This document shows positions 24,102-34,489 of a stretch of DNA of 64,000 nucleotides, one piece after another (the stretch's first letter is position 1; each line of letters starts with the position of its first letter). Origin of the DNA: Fistulifera solaris (Eukaryota; Bacillariophyta; Bacillariophyceae; Naviculales; Stauroneidaceae); contig AP026151.1 in assembly GCA_030295235.1 (NCBI GenBank), positions 62,001 through 126,000 of the forward strand. The letters run 5' to 3'. The translations under genes and the position numbers were made by a program. Under the pieces are notes generated by a model. The model had not been told where the DNA came from. It did not search any database and was given only the letters and a program-made list of their open reading frames with translations.

Positions 24102-24901
24102 CTTGTGCAGCGGATGTTTAACAGGAGGAAAGAGGATGAATGAACTGATTCTGGTTGCGAATCTGAAAATAATGAGAGCGCTAGAAATCGCCTTTTATAT
24201 CAATCGAACTCCAAAAAACTTGTATTTATCAAGCTTGCACCGAATGCTCCTTTGACTAGCAGATAAATGATTCGAAGTCAAAACGTGCACGTTATTGAAC
24301 AAGATCGATCTTGCCAATCGAATTTATGCCTCATTCATCCTTCATGCCGTCTCTTCTCCTCTTCTCCGTGTGTCGCACGCCGTTCGTGGTTTGCTCTTTC
24401 CTTAAAATCTTCCACCCAAAGTTGTCACTGAAAAGCGAAATGCAGACGTTTCACGTAGCCCGCCCGTAGTACCTGGTACTTATACCGGAAGAATTCGGAA
24501 GTACAATAAGATCCATTTTAAAGTTCTGTGCTATTCAAATCTATCAACAGCTGCCATGGCTATAGCTATAATAGTAGGTAACGGACTAATGAAGCAAGCA
24601 TGGAGAAACCATTGACGAATTTTTTAGCACTTAACTTAGTATACTAAAGACAAATGACAATATTCATACGTGTTCTTCACTTCACTGTACTTCTTATCTG
24701 ACAACCGAACGTCACGGGTCACGGTCTCGGTCGCGGCAAAAAGTAAGTCGCGGGTCAGCTTCACATCTAAGTCTCTCTCTAGAGAGACTAAAGAGGATGA
24801 AAAACTAGACTGCAAACTAAGCCTGAACATCTCAAATACCTATTACTGTTAATTTTTAGAATGAAAAACATTTCTGCAAACAGGTGATGTCTTCTGCCCT
24901 T
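24102..24901. other. Intergenic
   Basis: About 800 bases between two minus-strand genes. It contains a faint ACGTAG-type module fragment near 24446-24472 and otherwise nothing recognisable. Confidence 0.45.
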
Positions 24902-26201
24902 TCAGACAAATTGGGGGTCTTGGTGAGTGTGTTGAAAGCAATATTTTCCTTGCATCTCACAGCGCCGACAAGGTTGTCCATCGGCGCGGGTACCCAAACG
25001 AGAACAATTCTGATTTGGTGCTTTCCTTGCATTTTTATGCCCATTCATGCTCTCACCGTGCTCTTCTTTCTTATCATGAAAAGTCGGATCCTGATGAGCA
25101 TGTTGAAAGCAGAACTTGCCCTGCACCTGACAACGCTTGCACTGCTGTCCATCGGCGCGCGTACCAAAGACGTGTTGCTTACGAGCATTATTGGTGAAGG
25201 GCGATGCTTTTGATTTCTTGTTTGTAGATTCCTTTGCTCCTTTGTCTGCAAATTGCGGATCCTGATGCACATGTTGAAAACAAAACTTGCCTTGCATCTG
25301 ACATCGCTTGCACGGCTGCCCATCGGCGCGAGTGCCGAATGTGTGACGTTTACAAGATCCATAGCCAGCACTAGAGGGCGACGATTTGGAACGTTCCTTT
25401 TCGTTGCAGCGGGGAAAATCATCACGGCTCTCTTTTTGAAAACGCGAATCCTGATGGACATGTTGGAAGCAGAACTTTCCTTGTAACTGACAACGCTTAC
25501 ACGGCTGTCCATCGGCACGCTTACCAAACGCGTGTTCTTCGCTAGAATCACTGTCGGCGCCGGAGGGCGACGGTTTCTCGCGTTCCTTTTCGTCTTTGTT
25601 GCTTTCAGAATCCTTCGGACTTCTATTATAAAATCGCGGATCCTGATACTGGTGTTGGAAGCAAAATTTACCATACATCTGACAGCGCTTACAAGGCTGG
25701 CCATCCGCGCGAGTACCAAATGCGGGCTCTTGATCTCGCGAGCGCGGCGGTGTTTTCGGAGTCTTCTGTGGTTTTGCCCTCGATTGTTGCTTGCTGTCCG
25801 TCTTCTTGGCCCGAGCATTTGCATTTCTAGCATTCTCTTCTTTTTGAGTGTTTCCAGACGATGAGGCTTTTCTTTTTTGCGGATGAAGGCTGACTATCTT
25901 CCTTCTTTGCCTTACTGTAGTATGGGAAACCGGATTCTTGACGTGGTGTTTCTGAATGCGATTTAGCCCCGTAGAATCTTCGTTCGTAGTCGTAATCTTC
26001 TCGATGATCACGAAGAATCTCGTAGGCTTGATTAATGCGTTGAAACGCTTCCGTGAATTCCTTCTTTTCGGCAGGAGATGCCTGAGGATGTTTGTCGGGG
26101 TGAAACTTTCGCGACCACTCTAGGAACGCCCGGCGAATTTCCGATGCCGTAGCATCCTCGTCCACTCCCAGGATATCATAATAACTCTCTTCGTTCAACA
26201 T
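24902..26201 (-). CDS. J-domain protein with five Cys3His 'RADGQPC' repeats
   Basis: The N-terminal J domain (residues 1-70) has SYYDILGVDEDATASEIRRA and the Hsp70-activating HPDKHP loop. A charged linker follows, then five copies of a motif of about 30 residues, (F/L)GxRADGQxCxRCxxxGKxCFQHxxQDxxF, at about 25725-24905. The spacing C-x2-C-x6-C-x2-H suggests each copy binds one zinc ion, rather like the small GxxC...GxxC..H (DUF5763-type) fingers; that link is tentative. A J domain recruits Hsp70 to clients, so the repeats are probably the client- or nucleic-acid-binding part. A one-base frame change at T6 25873-25878 separates J domain and repeats; the paralogue at 28126-29958 shows they belong together. 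No signal peptide is present, so it is probably cytosolic or nuclear. Confidence 0.82.
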
Positions 26202-26489
26202 GGTAATGAGCGTGTCAAATGGGGAGATTGTGATCGTTTCAAGCTCGGGGAACGACGCACGGAAAAGTTATGCAACCTTGTATGACCCTTTTCTTTTGTT
26301 CCACCTCATCCGTTTGTTCCGTTTTTGTCGCTCTTCGCTTTCGTTTAAAACAGCTTCGATCCGTCAATCGCGAAGTATAAAACATGATAGAGGACAAAAC
26401 ACGTTGAAGGTTCCCCTAAAAACCAACGCAATAACATTCAGCGTGTCGCAGAATAAATTTCGGTCGACTTCATTCATTTCCGTGAAATA
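26202..26489. promoter_or_regulatory. Proximal promoter of the first J-domain gene, conserved in the paralogue
   Basis: About 65 bases just upstream of the ATG (a GAGGAGATTGTGATCG-like word and GGGAACGAC) are conserved at the same position upstream of the paralogue (29959-30025). Either the 5'UTR/promoter was duplicated with the gene or it is constrained. Confidence 0.5.
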
Positions 26490-27660
26490 ATGTAGATGAA
26501 AACACACCTGGTCCAGAATTTCTGGACCAAAACAGAATTTCTGTATGAACACAACGCGTCTTCCAGAATTTCTGGAATTTATTCGGAGGCGCTGTTTGGT
26601 GAAAAAGACCGTTTCCAAATTTGCTGGAAATTGCACAGTTGTCGGCTGGGAATTATAACAACGAGGTCAAAAGGTTATTGTAGGTGCACATAATTTTTGT
26701 GAGATGAAAGCACCATGGTCCTGAATTTCTGGACCAAAACAGAATTTCTGTACGATGACAACGCGTCACCCAGAATTTCTGGAATTTACTCAGAGACGCT
26801 GTTTGGTGAAAAGACCGTTTCCAAATTAGCTGGAAAATGCACGGATGTCGGCTGGGATATATAACATCGAGGTCAGAAGGTTATTGTAGGTGCACATAAT
26901 ATCTGTGAGATGAAAGCACCTGGTCCAGAATTTTTTGGACTAAACCAGAATTTCTGTATGACGACATCGCGTCTTCCAGAATTTCTGGAATTTACTCGGA
27001 GACGCTGTTTGGTGAAAAGACCGTTTCCAAATTTGCTGAAAATAGCACAGATGTCGGCTGGGATCTATAACAACGAGGTCAGAAGGTTATTGTAGTTGCA
27101 CATAATTTCTGTGAGATGAAAGCACCTGGTCCAGGGAGACACGGGAACGCACCTCTGCTTGGTACATTTTTCTACGCAAGCCTACGTGAGTGTACACTTT
27201 TTCCCGAACCTTCCAGAATTTCTGGACCAAAACAGAATTTCTGTATGACGACAACGCGTCTTCCAGAATTTCTGGAATTTATTCGGAGGCGCTGTTTGGT
27301 GAAAAGACCGTTTCCAAATTAGCTGGAAATTGCACAGTTGTCGGCTGGGAATTATAACAACGAGGTCAAAAGGTTATTGTAGGTGCACATAATTTTTGTG
27401 AGATGAAAGCACCATGGTCCTGAATATCTGGACCAAAACAGAATCTCTGTATGACGACATCGCGTCTTCCAGAATTTCTGGAATTTACTCGGAGACGCTG
27501 TTTGGTGAAAAAGACCGTTTCCAAATTTCCTGGAAATTGCACGAATGTTGGATGTGATCTATAACAACGAGGTCAAAAGGTTTCTGGGCCAAAATAGTAT
27601 TTCTGTTTGATTATATCGCGTTTTCCAGAATTTCTGGAATTTTCTCGGAGACGATTGCGA
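26490..27660. repeat. 206-bp tandem repeat rich in TTCnnGAA dyads, about 5.5 copies
   Basis: Units begin with GATGAAA(A/G)CAC near 26493, 26701, 26907, 27113 and 27401; the fourth carries about 80 extra bases. Each unit holds several inverted repeats around AGAATTTCT, for example GGTCCAGAATTTCTGGACC at about 26508-26526, and one TTCCAGAATTTCTGGAA block. Those contain TTC-2-GAA dyads like half of a heat-shock element, with 1 instead of 2 bases between adjacent dyads. The array lies 0.3 to 1.5 kb upstream of the first J-domain gene. Confidence 0.85.
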
Positions 27661-28125
27661 AACATTTGGATGCGTTCTCTAGTCTCATTGCACAAATGTG
27701 ACCTTCACTTTATCACCCACGTAGCAACCTTGTACCAATAAACAGTGAGTGACCGACATCAACTTGATCAAAAGCATAAACATGAGGAGAGGTACATCGC
27801 ATCGAAAGTCTACGTCTATTTCACGTAGGCCTCTTGGGAATTTTATCGATTTTCGTCCCAGACTACAGTATTTGTTATAGTAGATAGCGATTCTCGCTGC
27901 GATGATGCGACGATCTCGTCGTCGCGTCTGGTTTCATCTTTGCGCTTCTCATAAATCATTTTGATGTTGATGATAATGATGTTGTTTTTTATATATAAAT
28001 TTGTATTTTGATCCTACCTTGTTTTAGTCATCAATCCCGGTTTTGTCGGAGAGGCAAATGCGCCTGCAACGCATGCAATCCGTTCTGCGCCCTCATTCTT
28101 CCCATCTTCAGAAACAATGGGGATT
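27661..28125. other. Intergenic, 3' of the second J-domain gene
   Basis: It contains a diverged copy of the dispersed module at 27800-27856 (ATCGAAAGTCTACGTC, TTCACGTAGG, GGGAATTTTATCGAT) in the same orientation as the 23447 copy. No gene is seen. Confidence 0.5.
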
Positions 28126-29958
28126 TTAATTTATGTGTTGAAAGCAAAGTTTGCCTTGCTTTTCGCACCGCCGACAAGGTTGTCCATCGGCGCGAGTACC
28201 AAAACGAGCATGACTCTGTGACTTCTTTGCACTTTGGCGGCAGGACGCGCTCGCATCGTACTTCGTTTCCTGGGCACAAAAACTCGGAATTTGATTCACA
28301 TGTTGAAAGCAGAACGTGCCTTGCATTAGGCAACGCTGACACGGCTGTCCATCGGCGCGCGTACCAAACGAGCGTTCTTTACGAAAAGCATGACTAGTGT
28401 TGGAGGGTGACGGTCTCGAATGTTCCTTTTTGTTGGTAGTATGAGACTTGTTCAGGTTCTCCTTGTGAAATTGCGGATCCTGATCCGTATGCTGAAAACA
28501 AAATTTACCATACATCAAACAACGCTGACAAGGCTGACCATCAGCGCGCTTCCCAAAGACGGGTATTTGCCAGCACGGTGGTGTTTTCGCACTCTTCTGT
28601 GGTTTCTCACTCCATTGGCTGAAAGTCGGCTCATTCTGTGGTTTCTCAGTCCAACTCCACTGACTGTAAGTCGGCTCATTCTGTTGTTTTTGTGTCCGCT
28701 GGCCGAAGGTGAAAGTCGGCTCATTCTGTGGTTTCTCAGTCCAACTCCACTGACTGTAAGTCGTCTCATTCTGTTGTTTTTGTGTCCGCTGGCCGAAAGT
28801 GAAAGTCGGCTCATTCTGTGGTTTCTCAGTCCAACTCCACTGACTGTAAGTCGTCTCATTCTGTTGTTTTTGTGTCCGCTGGCCGAAAGTGAAAGTCGGC
28901 TCATTCTGTGGTTTCTCAGTCCAACTCCACTGACTGTAAGTCGGCTCATTCTGTTGTTTCTGTGTCCGCTGACCGAAAGTGAAAGTCGGCTCATTCTGTG
29001 GTTTCTCAGTCCAACTCCACTGACTGTAAGTCGGCTCATTCTGTTGTTTTTGTGTCCGCTGGCCGAAGGTGAAAGTCGGCTCATTCTGTGGTTTCTCAGT
29101 CCAACTCCACTGACTGTAAGTCGGCTCATTCTGTTGTTTTTGTGTCCGCTGGCCGAAAGTGAAAGTCGGCTCATTCTGTGGTTTCTCAGTCCAACTCCAC
29201 TGACTGTAAGTCGGCTCATTCTGTTGTTTTTGTGTCCGCTGGCCGAAGGTGAAAGTCGGCTCATTCTGTGGTTTCTCAGTCCAACTCCACTGACTGTAAG
29301 TCGGCTCATTCTGTTGTTTCTGTGTCCGCTGACCGAAAGTGAAAGTCGGCTCATTCTGTGGTTTCTCAGTCCAACTCCACTGACTGTAAGTCGGCTCATT
29401 CTGTTGTTTTTGTGTCCGCTGGCCGAAGGTGAAAGTCGGCTCATTCTGTGGTTTCTCAGTCCGGCTCCACTGGCTGTCAGTCTTCTGATTCTGCGGTTTC
29501 TCACTCGACTGGCTGCCAGTCTTCTCGTTGTGTGCTTGCTCACTCGACTGGCTCTCAGCTTTTTCAGCCCGAGCACTTGCATTTGCACTTGTCGAATTGT
29601 CGCTCGCTTTGGTACTATCTGATGAGGCATCTTTTGCAGACGAAGGCTGGCTGCTTTCCTTGTTTGCCTCATTGTAGAATGGGAAACTTGATTCTTGCGT
29701 TGGTGATTCTGAATGCGATTTAGCCCCGTGAAACTTTCGTTTCTCATCATATTCTGCTCGATGATCACGAAGATTTTGGTAGGCTTGATAGAAGCGCTGA
29801 AAGGCTTTCTCACGTTCTTTCTTTTCGGCAGGAGTTGCGTGAGGATGTTTGTCAGGATGCAATTTTCGCGACCCTTCTAAGAACGCTCGTCGAATTACCG
29901 ATGCCGTAGCATCTTCATCCACTCCCAAGATATCGTAATAACTCTCTTTGTTCAGCAT
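28126..29958 (-). CDS. J-domain protein with nine 30-residue repeats and three Cys3His repeats
   Basis: This is an unbroken paralogue of the gene at 24902-26201. The J domain begins MLNKESYYDILGVDEDATAS and has HPDKHP. I chose ATG 29958 because it matches the paralogue start; the frame continues 24 residues upstream without J homology. A Ser/Ala/Lys-rich linker leads into nine 30-residue repeats of the type TEKPQNEPTFTFGQRTQKQQ plus NEPTYSQWSW. Three RADGQPC(Q/R)RC...GxxCFQH motifs follow, with the stop at 28126. The paralogue has five finger repeats and lacks the 30-residue array, so both parts vary by repeat gain and loss. Role inferred as an Hsp70 co-chaperone; the Gln/Asn/Thr-rich repeats may be disordered or drive assembly. 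Confidence 0.85.
   Translation of the reverse strand: MLNKESYYDILGVDEDATASVIRRAFLEGSRKLHPDKHPHATPAEKKEREKAFQRFYQAYQNLRDHRAEYDEKRKFHGAKSHSESPTQESSFPFYNEANKESSQPSSAKDASSDSTKASDNSTSANASARAEKAESQSSEQAHNEKTGSQSSEKPQNQKTDSQWSRTEKPQNEPTFTFGQRTQKQQNEPTYSQWSWTEKPQNEPTFTFGQRTQKQQNEPTYSQWSWTEKPQNEPTFTFGQRTQKQQNEPTYSQWSWTEKPQNEPTFTFGQRTQKQQNEPTYSQWSWTEKPQNEPTFTFGQRTQKQQNEPTYSQWSWTEKPQNEPTFTFGQRTQKQQNEPTYSQWSWTEKPQNEPTFTFGQRTQKQQNETTYSQWSWTEKPQNEPTFTFGQRTQKQQNETTYSQWSWTEKPQNEPTFTFGQRTQKQQNEPTYSQWSWTEKPQNEPTFSQWSEKPQKSAKTPPCWQIPVFGKRADGQPCQRCLMYGKFCFQHTDQDPQFHKENLNKSHTTNKKEHSRPSPSNTSHAFRKERSFGTRADGQPCQRCLMQGTFCFQHVNQIPSFCAQETKYDASASCRQSAKKSQSHARFGTRADGQPCRRCEKQGKLCFQHIN
28630..29485 (-). repeat. 90-bp in-frame coding minisatellite, nine copies
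   Basis: The word CTGTTGTTT recurs at 28681, 28771, 28861 and every 90 bases to 29401. Copies differ at only a few positions, including a Pro/Thr codon switch. Ninety bases encode 30 residues, so copy number can change without breaking the frame. Confidence 0.95.
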
Positions 29959-30776
29959 GGTAATGTTTATGACAAATGAGGAGATTGTGATCGCTTCAAG
30001 CACAGGGAACGACTTTTTGAAAAAAAGCATTCAACAACACGAATGAAACGCAAAAGGATTTTTTCTCCTAAAAACTCACAGTTGTTCGTAATTGGTCCCA
30101 AGCTATTTCAAAAACGATAAGATGCTTATGGGACGCTTCCAACGTTTAGTCTTGGAGATCATCGTTAGGGCCCATTTATGGTAGATTACTAGTGACACAC
30201 TCCGTACTTGGACCTATTTTAGAATTCACTTACTCACTTCACTAACTCAATACGAGCGCAGATTTCAGATTATTTCATTTCCTCTCAAGCACCATGAATA
30301 ATCATGAGTGATGAGATCAACAATCATCAAGAGCTTTACGGTCTTTGATTTGTTGTAAAATGAAAAACGAAAGCCCAACTAGGTCTATCTAGTCAAGATC
30401 GATCATTCGATGTGTTTGCCTTTCTCATTTTGCTTTTTGTATCACATCAGTATTCTTAAGACCTACTCCGTACAAGAAAGCCTACGTAGCCACCCCCGAC
30501 TGAAAGAGCTTCAGTCACGATAGTGTGGTAATAAGAAAAAAGTCGTCTACACTTGAAACCATACATTATACCGGTGCGATAGGACGGGGACGCGGAGTCT
30601 CATCGAGACGCGTCCCCATCGCGAGCCGCATTGAAAAAAGAGAACACGAGAGTGCAAACAAATAATAAATGATTGCATGTCAAGTTGTTGAAAAAGCTAT
30701 AATTACTATCTTCACTCTCTCTTCCTTCTAAACAACACTACACTCTCTTCGTCGCTGTTTTTGCATTGACAAGAGA
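29959..30776. promoter_or_regulatory. Divergent promoter region with a GC-rich hairpin
   Basis: It lies between the divergent J-domain and fucokinase genes. A perfect inverted repeat, GGGGACGCG (30586-30594) and CGCGTCCCC (30609-30617) with a 14-base loop, sits 160 bases before the fucokinase ATG. CT-rich sequence (30710-30750) precedes the start codon. Confidence 0.45.
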
Positions 30777-33700
30777 ATGCAAGAAAGCTTTCCGTTCGAT
30801 CATGTGGTGATTACATTTCCAGATACACGAGCCGCCGAAGCGGCCCGACAAGGTCCTTTTCTACACATTCGTCGAAAGTATCCTCATACACGTCTCGTTG
30901 CGACGACCGATCCTCACGATGCGCGCGTCGGGAGTGGAGGAGGTACGCTGGCTGCTTTGCCTGCGGAAGGAAGCACCGTTTTAATGTTGCATGCAGGAGG
31001 ACAGTCGAGTCGGTGTCCGACACAAATGGTGTTGGGAAAGGCCTGGACGTCACTGCCGACACGAGAACACCAGTTAATTACTCCTATCGAAGTCTGGATA
31101 CAACAATGTCATGATCTGTTTCAGGGAATACCGAAAGGAACGTTAGTTGTTGTGTCTTCTGATACTTTGTTGCAATTGCCGCATTCAATACGACCCCAAT
31201 GGTCATCGTACGAAGGCGTTCTGGGCTTAGCGGTACCAGCTCCTCTACACACGGCTCAGAATCATGGTGTTTTCTCTTTATCGATACAAGGCAACAATCA
31301 TCAGCACAACGGCGACGACAGCGAACCGTTTGTAGCGTCGTGTCAGGCTATCTATCAAAAACCATCTCTGGAGGTACTGGAAACTATTGCAGTTCGACGA
31401 CACGCCTGGATTGATACAGGGCTCATTGTTTTCTATCCATCCGTCGCACAATCCTTACGACGACTCGCACAAAGTACTTTGGCGGCTTGTACAGCCTCGG
31501 GTTTGGAGACCCTGTGGAAACGAGAATCGTCGGGAGAATCGCTAGTCCACTTTGCACGACGAGCGGCGCTTCCAGTGGATCTGTATACTCATTTCTTACA
31601 AGCATTTCGGTTAAAAGAAGGATATTCTACCATGTCGGAGAAGAAGCGGCGGTATTGCGAGAAATATCGTGCCGATGGAATCTCTTTGGGGACGTTAGCA
31701 TCCATCTTTGATACGCTTCATCGGCATACGTTGCGCGTTCTGGCATTTCCGAAGGGTCAATTTTTGCATTTGGGGACAACGCGTGAATTAGTGGAATTTT
31801 ACGCCATGGCACATCCCGCTTACGCGGGAAAAACGGAGAAAGGAGGACCACCTGCAGTTGTGCGCTAGTTTTTGCGAACATCTGGGGCTTACCCATCGTT
31901 TGCATGCACTGACAATTCTTCCGGAAGGAAGCGATTCGGACAGTAATGCAGTGGATCCGTCGGCTATTATTTACCATACTATCATTGAGAGCGCTTGTGA
32001 GGAGAGTTTCATTGGTGCCAACACAATCATTGAACATTGCTCCATCGAAACCGATCACGCCCTCAGAATAGGACGAAACTGTCTGATATCGGGGCTACGA
32101 TACTCTGCGAAAAACTCAACTGGTAACGGTGATATACCGTTCACGGTCCCCGATGGAACCATGATCCAAACACTTCCGTTGCGAGACAACAAGGGGAAGA
32201 CGATTCAGTTTGTTCATATGGTTTTAGGCATTGACGACGCGATTAAGCATAGAAGAATTCTCTATGGACTCGCATTTGAGCGATTTCTATCTTGGGCTTT
32301 CCTTTCGGACGAAGACGTGTGGCCAGACGAGGAAACAGAATCGAAGCAGACGTTATGGACAGCAGAGCTGCATCCCATGGTTGAAAGCGGTCTCTCTTGT
32401 GCCTCTGTTTTCTCCTGGCTATCTGCATACTCACAAGGAAAGAAAACGTCAGATTTGTTGGATTGGGAAAAGTAAGCTTGAGCCGATGGAAGTCGTGTCG
32501 ACGGCTTTCCTTAGCTCAAATTCGGGATATGGCAGACGCTTCCAAAGAGTTTTCTTACCGCCAGAACCTGATTGGGAGGGATCTCCCGAACGCCAAAAGA
32601 CTTTTGATCTCAAACATACGTAGTGCCTTGATGAACCGCGAACTCAGCCCTCTTAATCTGCAATTCATTTTGAATGATTTTGCCGCAAACGGGAAATTTG
32701 ACGACGTACAAAGGGTGCTATTAGTCTTAATTGAAGTCATCTCCAGATCTTTGCGAAATGAGGCTTACGATATTTGCGGACAAGCATGCGCAGTATCGAG
32801 CTCCTTTTTCAGTGACTTTAGCGTAATCGCTCCTTCCTGTGTCCAACAGCTGAATGAAACTTTTGGTCAAGTCACCTGGGAGGGTACGTCATTTCTTGAT
32901 ATTGTCCGAAAGGTCATCGAGGAATGCGACACAATTGAATTAAGCAAGGATTCTTTCAATGTTTTATCATTATCAACTGTATTGGAGCAAGTAAGTTTTG
33001 CGATGACCCGAAAATGCATTTGCGATGTGGCTAGTCAATGGCAACTCTCTTCTCCCTCAGAATCGATACAGGATCAGTGGGTTTTGGCAACTGCTCCTGC
33101 TCGGATCGATTTTGCGGGAGGCTGGTCAGATACTGCGCCGATTTGTTACCATGGTAGTTCGGTTGTGGGGGCCGCAGTGACACTAGGTGATAATGTTTTG
33201 CCACTCTCTTGTCGCTGCAGAATCGTGACGGGAGGCAGAGGGGTGTTCTTGTGCACGGAGCAAAGAAATCTCGTGTCGGGAGCACTTGAAACGTGCACCA
33301 GCCAAACCTTATTTTGCTTTAACGACCTACAAGATTTTCGCAACCCAGAGGCTTCATGTGCATTGCTCAAGTGTGCGCTCTATACACTGGGGATGATGCT
33401 TCCAGCAAATAATCTCGAAGATCTCCAGTTCAATACGAATGTATTTCAAGAGGCACTAAACTCATTTTGTGGCAGCAGCAAAGGCGACGTGATGCTCGAA
33501 ATTGTTTCTACTTCTCTTCTTCCTCATGGATCGGGGATGGGTACTTCAAGTATTCTTGGAGGTTGCGTTCTTGCTGCTATACTACGTTGCGTTGGAAAAG
33601 ACATCATTGACACTTGCGACTATCAACAATATTTGATTGAGCATGTATTTAGATTAGAGCAGCACCTTTCGACAGGAGGTGGTTTTCAGGATCAAGTGAA

Positions 33701-34325
33701 CGGGCTCGTCGGCGGTGTCAAGATCGTTCGATGTGAACCGCAAACCTTCCCTCCGCGTTTAAACATCGAACAGCTAGCCTTACCAGATGATTTCGAGGCA
33801 ACAATCAACAATCGGCTACACATCGCTTTCACGGGGCAAACAAGACTTGCAAAGAATATTCTTCAAGACGTTCTGCGACGTTGGTCAAAAAGAACGAGAG
33901 AGATCACAGAGACAGTCGAAAAGCTTATTCTTGGTGCTGAAAGCGTGCAAGAGGCTTTTCTTGACGGAGACATCGAGACAGTGGCGGATTGTGTCAACGA
34001 TTATTGGAATCTCAAGAAAGTAATGGCTGGGCCGGCAAGTGGTGTCGCCCCTCCTCAGGTGGAAAATGCCATCGACAAATTAATGGAAAAGGGACTAATA
34101 GCTGCGGCTAGCCTTTGCGGTGCCGGTGGCGGGGGATTTTTGGTTGCTTTAAGTACAGAAGGAAATGTGACAAAGGATGAGCTAGATGCAGCTTCCAATA
34201 GCCAAAACGGATGCAATTTCGTGTGGCATGATTGCAACATATGCTCACAAGGCCTATCAGTCCAAGTACTTGACAACAACGAGCGAGACTTCTTCGATAT
34301 CAAGTGGCTCAAAGTCGGATTGTGA
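30777..34325 (+). CDS. FKGP: Bifunctional L-fucokinase / GDP-L-fucose pyrophosphorylase
   Basis: The N-terminal part (30777-about 31850) has GSGGGTLAAL and the nucleotidyltransferase-type signature HAGGQSSRCPTQMVLGK, as in plant FKGP and Bacteroides FKP. The middle part (to about 32475) looks like a left-handed beta-helix region (SAIIYHTIIESACEESFIGANTII). The C-terminal part is a GHMP kinase: APARIDFAGGWSDTAPICY (about 33090), HGSGMGTSSILGG (about 33527), GGGFQDQVNGLVGG (about 33680) and CGAGGGGF (about 34118). It would phosphorylate L-fucose and convert fucose-1-phosphate to GDP-fucose for glycan synthesis, in the cytosol. One-base frame changes near 31844 and at A4 32468-32471 split one continuous protein of about 1180 residues; all domain motifs remain. 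The gene seems to have no intron. Confidence 0.88.
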
Positions 34326-34489
34326 AATTCTATAATTAGTTTAAGCACTGACACTCTCAAAAGAGATTTCACCGCGTAATAATTCAATCTAAACTAGGCA
34401 GCTTGATTTTTTTGGTCGCGCACATGGCGTCTCCAGTATCATTTCATAAATCCGGAGAGTGTTAGGAAAGCACCGACCATGCCAATAAA

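Noticed and set aside
28420-29813. Long open frames (about 400 codons) on both strands over the second J-domain gene
   Set aside because: They are by-products of the 90-bp repeat, whose period keeps every frame free of stops. Only the frame with J domain and Cys3His units makes sense.
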